Source: Hydrogenophaga sp. NFH-34
GTDB lineage: Bacteria; Pseudomonadota; Gammaproteobacteria; Burkholderiales; Burkholderiaceae_C
Length of the DNA: 64,000 bases
Reading direction: 5' to 3'
Assembly: GCF_021401345.1 (NCBI RefSeq)
Contig: NZ_JACBGE010000004.1
Span: 1 to 64,000, forward strand
Shown one piece after another: positions 28,422 through 37,380 of this stretch (positions within the stretch are counted from its first letter, which is position 1; each line of letters opens with the position of its first letter). The position numbers and the translations under genes were made by a program. Under the pieces are notes generated by a model. The model searched no databases. It saw only the letters and a list, made by a program, of their open reading frames with translations, and was not told the DNA's origin.

Positions 28422-29537
28422 TCACAGCGGCTCGATCCGCCCCGGGTCGGGCCGCTCCAGCCACGCTTCGAATTCGTCGGCCAGTTGCCGGGCCATGGCC
28501 ACCACTGTGCCCCAGGCGGCCATGCGCGCGGCCAGGTCTGTCCCGTAGCGGGTGAAGTCGCTGCGGTCGGGCAGTTTGCCGCCCGGCAATGCCGCCACCC
28601 AGCGCGGGTCGGGCGCCAGCACCAGCGTGCCGTCGAGCGCCGGTGTCGGCCGGTGCCGGCGCTTCCACACCTTGTCCAGCCAGCCGGGCACCACGGCGCG
28701 CTGGAAGTGCGGGTACAGCACGATGGGCGACGACGCCGGCAGCCGGTACGGCAGGTGCAGGTGGTAGTCGGTGATGCCACCGTCCCAGTACGCGCCTCGC
28801 GGCGCACCGGCCACGTCGGGCACGGCCTTCAGCAAGAACGGGATCGAACAGCTCGCCTGCAGCGCCGCCATGAAGTTCGCCTCGGTCAGCGGCCGCTGGC
28901 GCGTGCGCAGACCGTCGGGCGCGAACGGCAGCGGCACCGGCGCGGGTATCGGCGACATGGGCATCGGCGTGGAAAACACCACCCGTTCCAGCCAGGCACC
29001 GAGCGCGCGGCGGTGCACCGCGTTCGCCAGGAACGCCCCCGCGTAACCCAGCGGCGTCAGCAGGCGGTGTTCGCGCCGCAGCAGGTGGCGCCCGCGCGAG
29101 GTCAGCACGTGCAGGCGGTAGCGCGGGTGGTGCAGCACCTGCGCCAGGTGGCCGCCGAAAAACTGCGCCAGATTGGCCCCGAAGGTCTCGCTCACCTGCG
29201 TGGCCGTGGGGCGGTCGCTGCCGGGCGGCAGCTCGTAGTCCTGGGCGATGTAGTCGCGCTCCAGCCGCTCGAAGCCGCTGATGCAGTCCGGCAGGCAGGC
29301 GGTGGCCATGCGCCAGGCACCGATGGAAGCGCCGATCAGGTGCACCGGCTGGTCGGCGCGCGGCAGCCAGCGGCCGAAGATCAGGCGGTCCAGCGGACCG
29401 AGGATCAGCCCCTTGGGCCCACCCGCAGCCCCGGGCACCGCACCCACGTGGGCGGGCAGCAGGCCATGCTGTTCGATGTGCCGGCGGGCAGCCGGGCCGG
29501 CGTAGAGACGAAGGGCGGGACGGTGATCGGACGGCAT
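28422..29537 (-). CDS. Patatin-like phospholipase
   Basis: A 371-residue protein with an oxyanion-type glycine-rich stretch (PGAAGGPKG, residues 35-43). It has the nucleophile elbow GASIG with Ser71 and a DGG motif (YWDGGITDY) supplying the dyad Asp. These are the defining features of patatin-type acyl hydrolases, so a cytosolic lipid acyl hydrolase is likely. It converges on the DUF3297 gene. The physiological substrate cannot be read from the sequence. Confidence 0.82.
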   Translation of the reverse strand: MPSDHRPALRLYAGPAARRHIEQHGLLPAHVGAVPGAAGGPKGLILGPLDRLIFGRWLPRADQPVHLIGASIGAWRMATACLPDCISGFERLERDYIAQDYELPPGSDRPTATQVSETFGANLAQFFGGHLAQVLHHPRYRLHVLTSRGRHLLRREHRLLTPLGYAGAFLANAVHRRALGAWLERVVFSTPMPMSPIPAPVPLPFAPDGLRTRQRPLTEANFMAALQASCSIPFLLKAVPDVAGAPRGAYWDGGITDYHLHLPYRLPASSPIVLYPHFQRAVVPGWLDKVWKRRHRPTPALDGTLVLAPDPRWVAALPGGKLPDRSDFTRYGTDLAARMAAWGTVVAMARQLADEFEAWLERPDPGRIEPL

Positions 29538-29568
29538 GGCCGCCGATTCTCGCGCAGCGGCGGCGGAC

Positions 29569-30396
29569 TCAGGCGACCGCCTCGTCGCTGCTCCTGTTCC
29601 GCGTGAGCGCGGGAATCTCTTCGCCGATCACGGTGTCGGGGTCGATGCCCAGCACCAGCCCCACCGGATCGGGGTAGGTGTTGATCAGGCCCTCGCTGCC
29701 CAGCGACAGCTCTTCAGCGCGCGCGCGCCAGGAAGCGATGTGGATCACCCCGGCAATGGGCTCGTACACATCGTTGTCGAAGGGCGCGACCTGATGCTCG
29801 ATGGCATTGATCATCTTCTTGGGGAAGCGCCATTCGCGCGCCAGTGCCGAGCCGACGTCGGCATAGCTGTAGCCAAAAAGACCGCGCTGCGCCTTGGCCC
29901 GCTTCAGGTCGAGCATGGGCACGGCCCGGTCCAGCTCGATCATGGCTTCGGGCATGCCGACGTGCATCACCAGTTCACCGATGCCGTGCACCAGGCCGGC
30001 GGTGAAAGCGCTGTTTTCGTCGATGCGGATGGGCAGCGCCAGGTAGCGCGAGAGGTTGGCCGAATTGAGGCTGTAGCGCCAGAACTGGCTGAGGTTGACC
30101 CCGCCCACCGCGTGAAAGCTGTCGCCCATGGCGGCCGCGATGACCAGGGCGCGCACCTTGATCAGCCCCATGACGCTCATCGCGTCTTTGGCGGTGGTGA
30201 CGCTGCGGTTCAGGCCGAAGAAGGCCGAATTGGCCATCTTGAGCAGCTTGGCCGTAAGCACCGGGTCGGATTCGATGTAGGAAGCCGCCTGCAGGATGTC
30301 CACCTCGTCCTGCTCGAAGGTTTCCATCAGCTTGCGGATGACCTTGGGGGCCGACGGCAGCGCATTGGGCTGCTTCAGAAGCTTCTCGAGTTGCAT
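29569..30396 (-). CDS. HDOD domain protein (copy 1)
   Basis: A 275-residue HDOD-domain protein, the non-hydrolytic HD-related output domain found in signalling. ALPSAPKVIRKL, SDPVLTAKLLKMANSAFF and FTAGLVHGIGELVMH are typical. The catalytic HD pair needed for phosphodiesterase activity is not apparent. It is a tandem paralogue of the next gene, of identical length. The start at 30396 has GAGG upstream. It probably acts in a c-di-GMP or motility/stress network (family inference). Confidence 0.85.
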   Translation of the reverse strand: MQLEKLLKQPNALPSAPKVIRKLMETFEQDEVDILQAASYIESDPVLTAKLLKMANSAFFGLNRSVTTAKDAMSVMGLIKVRALVIAAAMGDSFHAVGGVNLSQFWRYSLNSANLSRYLALPIRIDENSAFTAGLVHGIGELVMHVGMPEAMIELDRAVPMLDLKRAKAQRGLFGYSYADVGSALAREWRFPKKMINAIEHQVAPFDNDVYEPIAGVIHIASWRARAEELSLGSEGLINTYPDPVGLVLGIDPDTVIGEEIPALTRNRSSDEAVA

Positions 30397-30518
30397 GAAG
30401 GACCTCGCGTCGTGGAGCCGGTGCAAACGACCGTCAACTCCTCATCGACCGCTTCCCAAGGAACTTGAGGGTATTCCCCACTTGCCGGTGGTACCCGTCG
30501 GTCCGGCAGCCTCGGACC

Positions 30519-31346
30519 TCAATCCGTGAAGATACCGATGGTCTGGCTGAACGACCATTCCGTCGGGTCTTTGCCCAGCACGCTGTCCAGATCGAGCCCC
30601 AGCGTCAGCCCCACCATGTCGGGGAAGGTGGCGACCAGACCCTGCTTGTCCAGCTGCAGCTCTTCGGCCCGGGCGCGCCACGACGCCAGGTGCAGCACCC
30701 CACCCAGCGTGTCGTAGGCATCGCCTTCGAACGGCGCGACCTGGTTGGCCATGGCGCTGACGATTTCGGGCGGGAACTGCCAGCGCTCGACCATGCCGGC
30801 CCCGACGTCGGCATAGCTGTACCCGAACTGGGCCTTTTCGGCGTCGGCGCGGTTGAGCGACAGGGGCGAGCAGCCCATGTCCAGCACGCGCATGGCGTCG
30901 GGCATGGCGATGTGCATGACCAGGATCCCAATGCCGTGGATCAGCCCCGAGGTGAAGGCCAGGCCCTGGTTCTGCTTGAGCAGGCCAGCCAGCGATTTGG
31001 AAATGTCGGCCACGCGCAGGCTGTAGCGCCAGAACTGGCGCAGGTCGATCCCGGGCACGTTCTTGAAGCCGGCCCCCAGCGCGGCCGCCATCACCAGCGA
31101 GCGCACATGGGTCATGCCGAGCATGGCCACCGCCTCGTCGGCATCGCCGATCTTGCGGCTGACGCGGAAGAACGCCGAGTTCGACAGACGCAGCACCCGG
31201 GTGGTGAGCGCCGGGTCGTGCCCGATCAGCTCGCCCACGCGCTTGGGGCTGGGTTCTTCCTTGTTCATCTCGCCCAGCAGCTCGGTCACCGCACGGGGCA
31301 TGGCCGGCAGGGCGCGGGGGTAGTTGAGCAGGGCTTCGAGATCCAT
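30519..31346 (-). CDS. HDOD domain protein (copy 2)
   Basis: A 275-residue paralogue of the downstream gene. Shared blocks include NSAFF, QFWRYSL, GLIHGIG.LVMH, FGYSYADVG and ASWRARAEEL. The 122-bp gap between them suggests tandem duplication followed by divergence. No membrane segments or other domains are attached. The function is inferred only at the level of the domain. Confidence 0.85.
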   Translation of the reverse strand: MDLEALLNYPRALPAMPRAVTELLGEMNKEEPSPKRVGELIGHDPALTTRVLRLSNSAFFRVSRKIGDADEAVAMLGMTHVRSLVMAAALGAGFKNVPGIDLRQFWRYSLRVADISKSLAGLLKQNQGLAFTSGLIHGIGILVMHIAMPDAMRVLDMGCSPLSLNRADAEKAQFGYSYADVGAGMVERWQFPPEIVSAMANQVAPFEGDAYDTLGGVLHLASWRARAEELQLDKQGLVATFPDMVGLTLGLDLDSVLGKDPTEWSFSQTIGIFTD

Positions 31347-31465
31347 GGCGCTGTCGGTGTTCGGGGTCGCGGGGAAAAGGGCAGCGGGCTTTCGTCGATT
31401 TCAAGTGTCGCACATCGGCCGGCCAGCGCGGGACGCGATGGGGGACAACCCGCCCCCCACGGGAC

Positions 31466-33838
31466 TCAGCGCTTCAAACCCTGCAACTTGGCAAAGGCCG
31501 ATGCCATGGCGCCGGCCGCTTCCGGCTGGCGCTGGCCGCCGCCCTGCCCTCCGGCATACCCGCCGCGTGGGCCGCCACGCGCCGGCTCGAAACGGTTGTC
31601 GCGCGGCCCGTCCTTGCGGGCCGGCGCGGCGTCCAGCTTCATGGTCAGGCTGATGCGCTTGCGCGCCGCGTCGACCTCCAGCACCTTGACCTTGACGATG
31701 TCGCCGGTCTTGACCACCTCGCGCGCGTCGTTGACGAACTTGTGGCTGAGCTGGCTGACGTGGATCAGCCCGTCCTGATGGACGCCCAGGTCGACGAAGG
31801 CGCCAAATTGCGCGACGTTGGACACCGTTCCCTCCAGAACCATGCCTTCGCGCAGGTCGGCAATGTCGTCCACCCCTTCGTTGAAGCGCGCCACCTGGAA
31901 GTCCGGGCGCGGGTCGCGGCCCGGCTTTTCCAGCTCGCCCAGGATGTCCTTGACCGTGATGACACCGAACTTCTCGTTCGCGAACAGCTCGGGCTTGAGC
32001 GTCTTGAGCATGTCGGCGCGGCCCATCAGGTTGGCCACCGGCTGGCCGGTCTTGGCGATGATCTGCTCGACCACCGGGTAGGTTTCCGGGTGCACGCCGG
32101 TCATGTCCAGCGGGTTGTCGCCGTCGCGGATGCGCAGGAAACCGGCCGCCAGCTCAAAGGTCTTGGCGCCCAGGCCGCTGACTTCCAGCAACTGCTGGCG
32201 GTTCTTGAACGCGCCGTGCGACTCGCGCCAGCGCACCACCGCCTTGGCCACCGAACCCGACAGGCCCGACACGCGGGTGAGCAGCGGCACGCTGGCCGTG
32301 TTCAGGTCCACGCCCACGCCGTTCACGCAGTCTTCCACCACCGCGTCCAGCGTGCGGGCCAGCTCGCTCTGGTTCACGTCGTGCTGGTACTGGCCCACGC
32401 CAATGCTCTTGGGGTCGATCTTCACCAGCTCGGCCAGCGGATCTTGCAGGCGGCGAGCAATCGACGCCGCGCCGCGCAGGCTCACGTCCACGTCCGGCAT
32501 TTCCAGGCTGGCAAATTCGCTGGCGGAGTAGACCGATGCGCCCGCCTCGCTCACCACCACCTTCTGCACGCCTTCGATGCCCGCCTTGGCCAGCATCTTG
32601 ATCAGGTCACCCGCCAGCTTGTCGGTCTCGCGGCTGGCGGTGCCGTTGCCAATCGCGATCAGCTGCACGCCGTGCTGGCGGCACAGCAGCGCCAGCGTGT
32701 GCAGCGCGCCGTCCCAGTCGCGGCGCGGCTCGTGCGGGTACACCGTGTTGGTCGCCACCAGCTTGCCGGTCGCGTCCACCACCGCCACCTTCACCCCGGT
32801 GCGGATGCCCGGGTCCAGGCCCATCACCGCCTTCTGGCCGGCGGGCGCGGCCAGCAGCAAGTCGCGCAGGTTGTCGGCAAACACCTTGATCGCCACCGCC
32901 TCGGCGCTCTCGCGCAGGCGGGTGAACAGGTCGCGCTCGGTGGACAGGCTCAGCTTCACGCGCCAGGTCCAGGCCACGCACTTGCGGATCAGGTCGTCCG
33001 CCTTGCGCGCCTGGTGGCTCCAGCCCAGGTGCACCGCAATGCGGCCTTCGGCCAGCGACGGCTTGCCCGGCTCCGGCTCCACCGGCTGCACCAGCTTCAC
33101 ATCCAGAATCTCCAGCGCCCGACCGCGGAACACCGCCAGCGCGCGGTGCGAGGGCACGCGGCCGATCGGCTCGTCGTATTCAAAATAGTCGCGGAACTTG
33201 GCGACGTCGGGGTTGTTCTCGTCCTTGGTCGCCACGCGCGTGCTCTTGAGCAGACCCTCGGTCCACAGCCACTCGCGCAGGCCCTGCACCAGCGCCGGGT
33301 CTTCGGCCCAGCGCTCGGAAAGGATGTCGCGCACCCCGTCCAGCACCGCCTGCGGCGTCGAAAAGTCCGCGCCCGGCTTGCCGTCGTCCAGCACCTCGGG
33401 CGGCTTGGTGAAGGCGGCCGCCTCGGCCAGCGGGTCCAGCGTCGGGTCGGCAAACAGCTTGTCGGCCAGCGGCTCGATGCCGAACTCCCGCGCGATCTGC
33501 CCCTTGGTGCGGCGCTTGAGCTTGAAGGGCTGGTAGATGTCTTCCAGCTCCTGCTTGGTCGGCGCGTTGGCAATCGCGAGCCGCAGCGCGTCGGTCAGCT
33601 TGCCCTGCTCGTCGATGGCTTTGAGCACCGCACCACGACGGTCTTCCAGCTCACGCAGGTAACCCAGGCGGTACTCCAGCTCGCGCAGCTGGGTGTCGTC
33701 CAGCCCGCCGGTCACTTCCTTGCGGTAGCGGGCGATGAAAGGCACCGTCGCCCCCCCGTCCAGCAACTCCACCGCGGCCAGCACCTGCCGCTGCTCAACC
33801 CGGATCTCTTGCGCGATCTGCGCGATGATTTTCTGCAT
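31466..33838 (-). CDS. tex: Tex-family S1 RNA-binding transcription accessory protein
   Basis: A 790-residue protein of normal Tex length. From the N-terminus it has an HTH-like region, a YqgF/RuvX-like domain (MGLDPGIRTGVKVAVVD near residue 340) and helix-hairpin-helix motifs (GVDLNTASVPLLTRVSGL). A C-terminal S1 domain (VLEGTVSNVAQFGAFVDLGVHQDGLIHVSQ) starts near 660. The tail is Gly/Arg-rich. It binds nucleic acid and affects transcription. The ORF begins close to a region boundary: everything downstream to about 40 kb is accessory. Confidence 0.95.
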   Translation of the reverse strand: MQKIIAQIAQEIRVEQRQVLAAVELLDGGATVPFIARYRKEVTGGLDDTQLRELEYRLGYLRELEDRRGAVLKAIDEQGKLTDALRLAIANAPTKQELEDIYQPFKLKRRTKGQIAREFGIEPLADKLFADPTLDPLAEAAAFTKPPEVLDDGKPGADFSTPQAVLDGVRDILSERWAEDPALVQGLREWLWTEGLLKSTRVATKDENNPDVAKFRDYFEYDEPIGRVPSHRALAVFRGRALEILDVKLVQPVEPEPGKPSLAEGRIAVHLGWSHQARKADDLIRKCVAWTWRVKLSLSTERDLFTRLRESAEAVAIKVFADNLRDLLLAAPAGQKAVMGLDPGIRTGVKVAVVDATGKLVATNTVYPHEPRRDWDGALHTLALLCRQHGVQLIAIGNGTASRETDKLAGDLIKMLAKAGIEGVQKVVVSEAGASVYSASEFASLEMPDVDVSLRGAASIARRLQDPLAELVKIDPKSIGVGQYQHDVNQSELARTLDAVVEDCVNGVGVDLNTASVPLLTRVSGLSGSVAKAVVRWRESHGAFKNRQQLLEVSGLGAKTFELAAGFLRIRDGDNPLDMTGVHPETYPVVEQIIAKTGQPVANLMGRADMLKTLKPELFANEKFGVITVKDILGELEKPGRDPRPDFQVARFNEGVDDIADLREGMVLEGTVSNVAQFGAFVDLGVHQDGLIHVSQLSHKFVNDAREVVKTGDIVKVKVLEVDAARKRISLTMKLDAAPARKDGPRDNRFEPARGGPRGGYAGGQGGGQRQPEAAGAMASAFAKLQGLKR

Positions 33839-33920
33839 GTCCCAAGGGGCTCCAGCGGCCCGGTTTCAAACGAAGCGGGCGAGTTTGCCACAGGGGGAAC
33901 GAGGGACTTCCGGGGGCTGG

Positions 33921-34991
33921 TTACAGCTTGTCGTCGGTGTCCGACGGTGGTGCGTCCAAATGCCGCAGCATGCGGTCGAAGTCGCTTTCAAACAGCCGGT
34001 CCTGCACGATGCGGTACTTCTCGAACTCGCTTTCGGCGTGCGCCTTGGCGATCTCGGCGGTGACCTTGCCGGCGTCCTGCAACACCGCCCGGTCCGTAGC
34101 CTCAATGAAACGGTTCAGTCGCGTCTCCCAGTCCTGCATGGTCATGGGAATCTTGCGCTGGGCCATGTCCTCGGCCACGTCCAGATAGGCGTTGACCAGC
34201 CGCGAGAGCTGCGCCATTTCCGGCTCGGTCAGGTAGTTCTTGGCCACCACCACATCGAACTTCTGAATCTTGCCCAGCGGCGCATCCTTCCAGGTCGTCA
34301 GCCCCATGTGGGGCTGCGCCGCATCGGCCCGGCGGACCACCAACTCGGCCGCCGTCTGCCCGTGGATCGCCCAGTGCAGCTTGTTCTGCACCGTGGCGAA
34401 GAACCGCTGGGTAGCCTGCGCCGTCACGTCGTAGTCCAGCGCCGTGGCGTAGATGTCGGTGATCTTTTGGTAGAACTTGCGCTCCGAGAGACGAATCTCG
34501 CGGATGCGCTGCAACTGCTCCTCGAAATACCGATCGGTCAGCACCGAGCCGCCCGTCTTCAGCCGCTCGTCGTCCATCACATAGGCCTTGATGGTGAACT
34601 GCTCGACGATGCCCGTGGCCCACTTGCGGAACTGCACCGCGCGCTCGGAATTGACCTTGTAGCCCACGGCGATGATGGCGGGCAGCTGGTAGTGCAGCGT
34701 GTTGTAGCTCTTGCCGTCAGAGGCAGTTATCCGGAATTTCCGGATAACTGAATCCTCCTGAAGCTCGCTGTCGGCAAAGATTTTCTTCAGGTGCTCGTTC
34801 ACCGTGCGCACGTTCACGTCGTACAGCACGCCCATCATCTTCTGCGTCAGCCAGATGCTTTCGTCGGCATAGATCGCCTCGACGCCGCCCTGCCCGCTGG
34901 CGGCGACGAAGGTCAGGTACTCGGCCGCAGAGGAGCGGACGAGGGAGACCTCGGACTTCTTCGCTGGTGGCTGTCGTTTGCTTGGGCTCAT
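33921..34991 (-). CDS. RhuM-family protein
   Basis: A 356-residue member of the RhuM (virulence protein) family, often found beside type I restriction-modification genes or in islands. The conserved region is AIYADESIWLTQKMM..LYDVNVRTVNEHLKKIF, followed by DSVIRKFRITASDGKSYNTLHY and YKVNSERAVQFRKWA. The first block resembles a DNA-binding winged helix. The molecular function is not established. The start at 34991 follows the truncated DUF1016 gene by 29 bp. No hsd genes are present in this window. A perfect 27-nt palindrome lies inside the gene at 34724-34750. Confidence 0.85.
   Translation of the reverse strand: MSPSKRQPPAKKSEVSLVRSSAAEYLTFVAASGQGGVEAIYADESIWLTQKMMGVLYDVNVRTVNEHLKKIFADSELQEDSVIRKFRITASDGKSYNTLHYQLPAIIAVGYKVNSERAVQFRKWATGIVEQFTIKAYVMDDERLKTGGSVLTDRYFEEQLQRIREIRLSERKFYQKITDIYATALDYDVTAQATQRFFATVQNKLHWAIHGQTAAELVVRRADAAQPHMGLTTWKDAPLGKIQKFDVVVAKNYLTEPEMAQLSRLVNAYLDVAEDMAQRKIPMTMQDWETRLNRFIEATDRAVLQDAGKVTAEIAKAHAESEFEKYRIVQDRLFESDFDRMLRHLDAPPSDTDDKL
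34724..34750. repeat. 27-nt perfect palindrome inside the RhuM gene
   Basis: 13-bp arms CAGTTATCCGGAA/TTCCGGATAACTG flank a single central T. It encodes the conserved VIRKFRIT segment, so it may be a coincidence of codon choice. Similar perfect dyads lie at 35032 and 35066. Confidence 0.85.
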
Positions 34992-35020
34992 TGGGCAAAG
35001 TCTCTCAATTCGTTGTGCCG

Positions 35021-35398
35021 TCAGCGCAACCGTCCAACAAGCTGTTGGACTTTTTCTTCTGCGCCCATTTGTGCAACAGGCAGTTGCACAAATGCCAGGC
35101 TGGCGTACCCCCGACAAAACGCCAGCATCCGTTTGACGCTGCGCGCTGAAAAGCCTTCCATCTCCGGGAAGGCCGTGCGCAGGTCGTGCGCCAGCCGCTC
35201 GATCATCTTCGCTCCCCAGCCCTGCTCGGCCTGCCGCGCCAGGATGTTGCGCCCGACCTGCCAGTACAGCAAGACCAGCTCGCGGTTCACCGCCAGCGTG
35301 GCGCGTTGCTGGGCTGAGTGGATGCGGCCCTTCAGGTCGGACAGCCAGTCGGCGTAGCCATCTGGAGTCGACATTAGCGACACCGGGGTATTCGACAT
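35021..35398 (-). pseudogene. Truncated DUF1016 (YhcG-type) nuclease gene, N-terminal fragment
   Basis: It encodes 125 residues matching only the N-terminal DUF1016 domain (YWQVGRNILARQAEQGWGAKMIERLAHDL, then FSARSVKRMLAF.R.YASLAFVQLPVAQ). Intact members are about 330-380 residues and continue into a PD-(D/E)XK nuclease domain, which is missing here. After VAQ the sequence departs from the family and ends. It has probably lost its nuclease, or was interrupted when the region was rearranged. It shares strand and spacing with the RhuM gene. Confidence 0.7.
35032..35094. repeat. Two adjacent perfect hairpins at the broken end of the DUF1016 gene
   Basis: Dyad 1 (35032-35050) is GTCCAACA/TGTTGGAC with a 3-nt loop, followed on the plus strand by TTTTTC. 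Dyad 2 (35066-35094) is CATTTGTGCAAC/GTTGCACAAATG with a 5-nt loop. Dyad 1 could terminate plus-strand transcription. Together they mark the position where the gene loses homology to its family. Confidence 0.75.
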
Positions 35399-35453
35399 AA
35401 CGATGCTCTCATTCAAACCCAAACTACCCAGAACCCGCCTTACCACGCCAAAC

Positions 35454-35467
35454 GCAAGACCTGACCC
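35454..35467 (+). repeat. Left 14-bp inverted repeat of the OLD cassette
   Basis: GCAAGACCTGACCC is repeated perfectly in inverse orientation at 37991-38004. The two copies bracket the OLD nuclease and its partner gene. This motif resembles the ends associated with REP-associated (IS200/RAYT-like) transposons; that link is from memory and unverified. Confidence 0.75.
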
Positions 35468-35511
35468 TGCATCCTAATAAGTAATAAGTGGCGTCCGCGT
35501 TGAACGCAAAA

Positions 35512-37287
35512 TTAGGAATTTGCCGCCTCAACGCTCAATTGGAGTGCCGCCAGATTGCTCCAGCGGACAAATGGGGCCGGAACCGCTGCGTTTGTGTCAA
35601 GTAGCGCATCGAGTAATGATTCCGCGCGAGCGCGGAGCTCCTCCGTACTATTGAGCCTCACTAACGTGTTGTACGGTTTTTCAGCCGATGCCTCTTTACC
35701 AAAAAGTGCCACTTCAAAGTTTGTGATTGATACGACATGTCGTATTTGGCTTGCCTGAGCTGCGCCATCAATTGCCGCTCTGATGGACACATTGGCGCCC
35801 CATGCTGGGCTGGCTCCGTTCTTGGCTAGTGGTGTGTCCGAGTCATGGAGAACAGCGTACTTGGTAGAGAATTGATTAAGTATTTTCAGAATTGTAAGTA
35901 TCGAGCCTTTCCCGCGAGCTCTGACTACATGCAAGTTCCGATATTTTTCTGGCGCATGCGCCTTCAGCATTGAAAAGGCGGTGTATTCAGTATCCCCTTC
36001 AACTACCACTACGTCGCCGCCGAAAAAAAACTCATTTACATATGGGTCGCAAGCATTAAGTGCCTTTAAGTTGGCGCGATCATCTTCGTCTAGCTTTGCC
36101 TTTGTAGGCCGGTAAAGCGTTACGCTGTGAACTTGATTGTCCAACTGACGCTCGACTCTTACAACCGTTGTATTGTCTTTTGACAAGTCGATGAAGATAG
36201 GCGAATGAGTTGTAATCATCACTTGCCAATTTTTGGCTGTGGGAAGGCTGTAAAGAACTTCCCTGGCCTCACGAATTGCCGTGGGGTGCAGGCATATTTC
36301 TGGCTCATCAAGGAGTAGTACGTGAGGTCGCGCACTCGAATCGGACGGCGATACTGCCTCTGAAAGATATCGCAATGTAGTCCAAAGCAGTGTGCGACGA
36401 GCACCGCTGCCTTGTTGAGAAATCTTTGCCAAGTAGCCGTCTTCCGGTCCCATCAAAAGGTCTGGGGAGGCCTTAAATGGGGTGTAGGACTTTTCAATAT
36501 CAGACTCTGGCTTAGCATCTAGCTTGATGCGGTGTTTTGGGAAAACTCTTGCAAGTAGAGTCGAAATTTCAACTTCGATTTTTTCTGTTTCTTCCTTAGC
36601 AGAAGCAACCACCTTGGTCTGGAAATCAACGATTTTCTCCAAAAGAAGTTCGTAGTCAGACTTCTCTTGTTCTTCGCCATCTGATCGAAATGCTTTCAGC
36701 TTGTCCTTAAGCACACTTAGCAATAGGTCAATAATCTCTTTGGCCTGCACGTCTGGCGATGAAAACGCTTCAATCCGATGTGGCAAAGGGCGTCTACTGT
36801 TGGCGACGTTTGGCGCACCCCAAGGCACTTGGTCGTCCCAGTCATCTTTCTGGACATCAAATCCGCGCCGTTGTGGACTAATGTTTGGGCTACTCCACCG
36901 CCATTGCTCTCGGATTAACCACTCGCCTGCGGTTGTTGGGCTGAGCCAGCGATCGCCTGGCGCATTGTCAAAGACAATAGTTTGCAATTCGATTTCTGGA
37001 CACGCATTGGCGTCAACGACACCATTTGGAAAGTCGTCTATCTGTAGCTTTCCATCGTTTGAGCCTTGCTTCATCACGACCTCATATGCGCGCAGAATGC
37101 TGCTCTTGCCGACGTTATTTGGCCCAACCAATACAACTATGTCATCTAGCTCAACTTCGACTGGGCTAGTACCGATGCCTCTGAAATTCTTTACGATTAG
37201 CTTGTGCAGTCGGGGGCGTGGAGTCGCCGGATTATTTGGAATCAGAGAAACAACCTCGGTTGTTGCGCTCTTTTTTGCTGTTGCCAT
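35512..37287 (-). CDS. OLD-family ATP-dependent nuclease (AAA/ABC ATPase plus TOPRIM)
   Basis: A 591-residue overcoming-lysogenisation-defect family protein. The ABC-type ATPase has Walker A GPNNVGKS (55-62), signature SQQGSG (290-295), Walker B LLLDEPE (about 324-330) and H-loop TTHSP (359-363). A C-terminal TOPRIM nuclease domain follows, with VEGDTE (E430) and DSD (482-484). All metal-binding residues look intact. Base composition is much lower in GC than the flanks, indicating recent transfer. The start at 37287 has an excellent AGGAGG site. It lies 93 bp after the small gene at 37381 and is probably in its operon. OLD proteins act in phage defence (Gabija GajA, P2 OLD), but no GajB helicase is here. 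Confidence 0.9.
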   Translation of the reverse strand: MATAKKSATTEVVSLIPNNPATPRPRLHKLIVKNFRGIGTSPVEVELDDIVVLVGPNNVGKSSILRAYEVVMKQGSNDGKLQIDDFPNGVVDANACPEIELQTIVFDNAPGDRWLSPTTAGEWLIREQWRWSSPNISPQRRGFDVQKDDWDDQVPWGAPNVANSRRPLPHRIEAFSSPDVQAKEIIDLLLSVLKDKLKAFRSDGEEQEKSDYELLLEKIVDFQTKVVASAKEETEKIEVEISTLLARVFPKHRIKLDAKPESDIEKSYTPFKASPDLLMGPEDGYLAKISQQGSGARRTLLWTTLRYLSEAVSPSDSSARPHVLLLDEPEICLHPTAIREAREVLYSLPTAKNWQVMITTHSPIFIDLSKDNTTVVRVERQLDNQVHSVTLYRPTKAKLDEDDRANLKALNACDPYVNEFFFGGDVVVVEGDTEYTAFSMLKAHAPEKYRNLHVVRARGKGSILTILKILNQFSTKYAVLHDSDTPLAKNGASPAWGANVSIRAAIDGAAQASQIRHVVSITNFEVALFGKEASAEKPYNTLVRLNSTEELRARAESLLDALLDTNAAVPAPFVRWSNLAALQLSVEAANS

Positions 37288-37380
37288 GTTTCCTCCTGCT
37301 GTGCTTATGAATGCTAAACGTGGGTTAGGGGCTGCGCTTTAGCGAAGTCCTAGCCCGAAACGCGAACTTGACCGAAGGGA

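Noticed and set aside
33921..35398. Type I restriction-modification locus
   Set aside because: RhuM often accompanies hsd genes, but no hsdR, hsdM or hsdS sequence is present.
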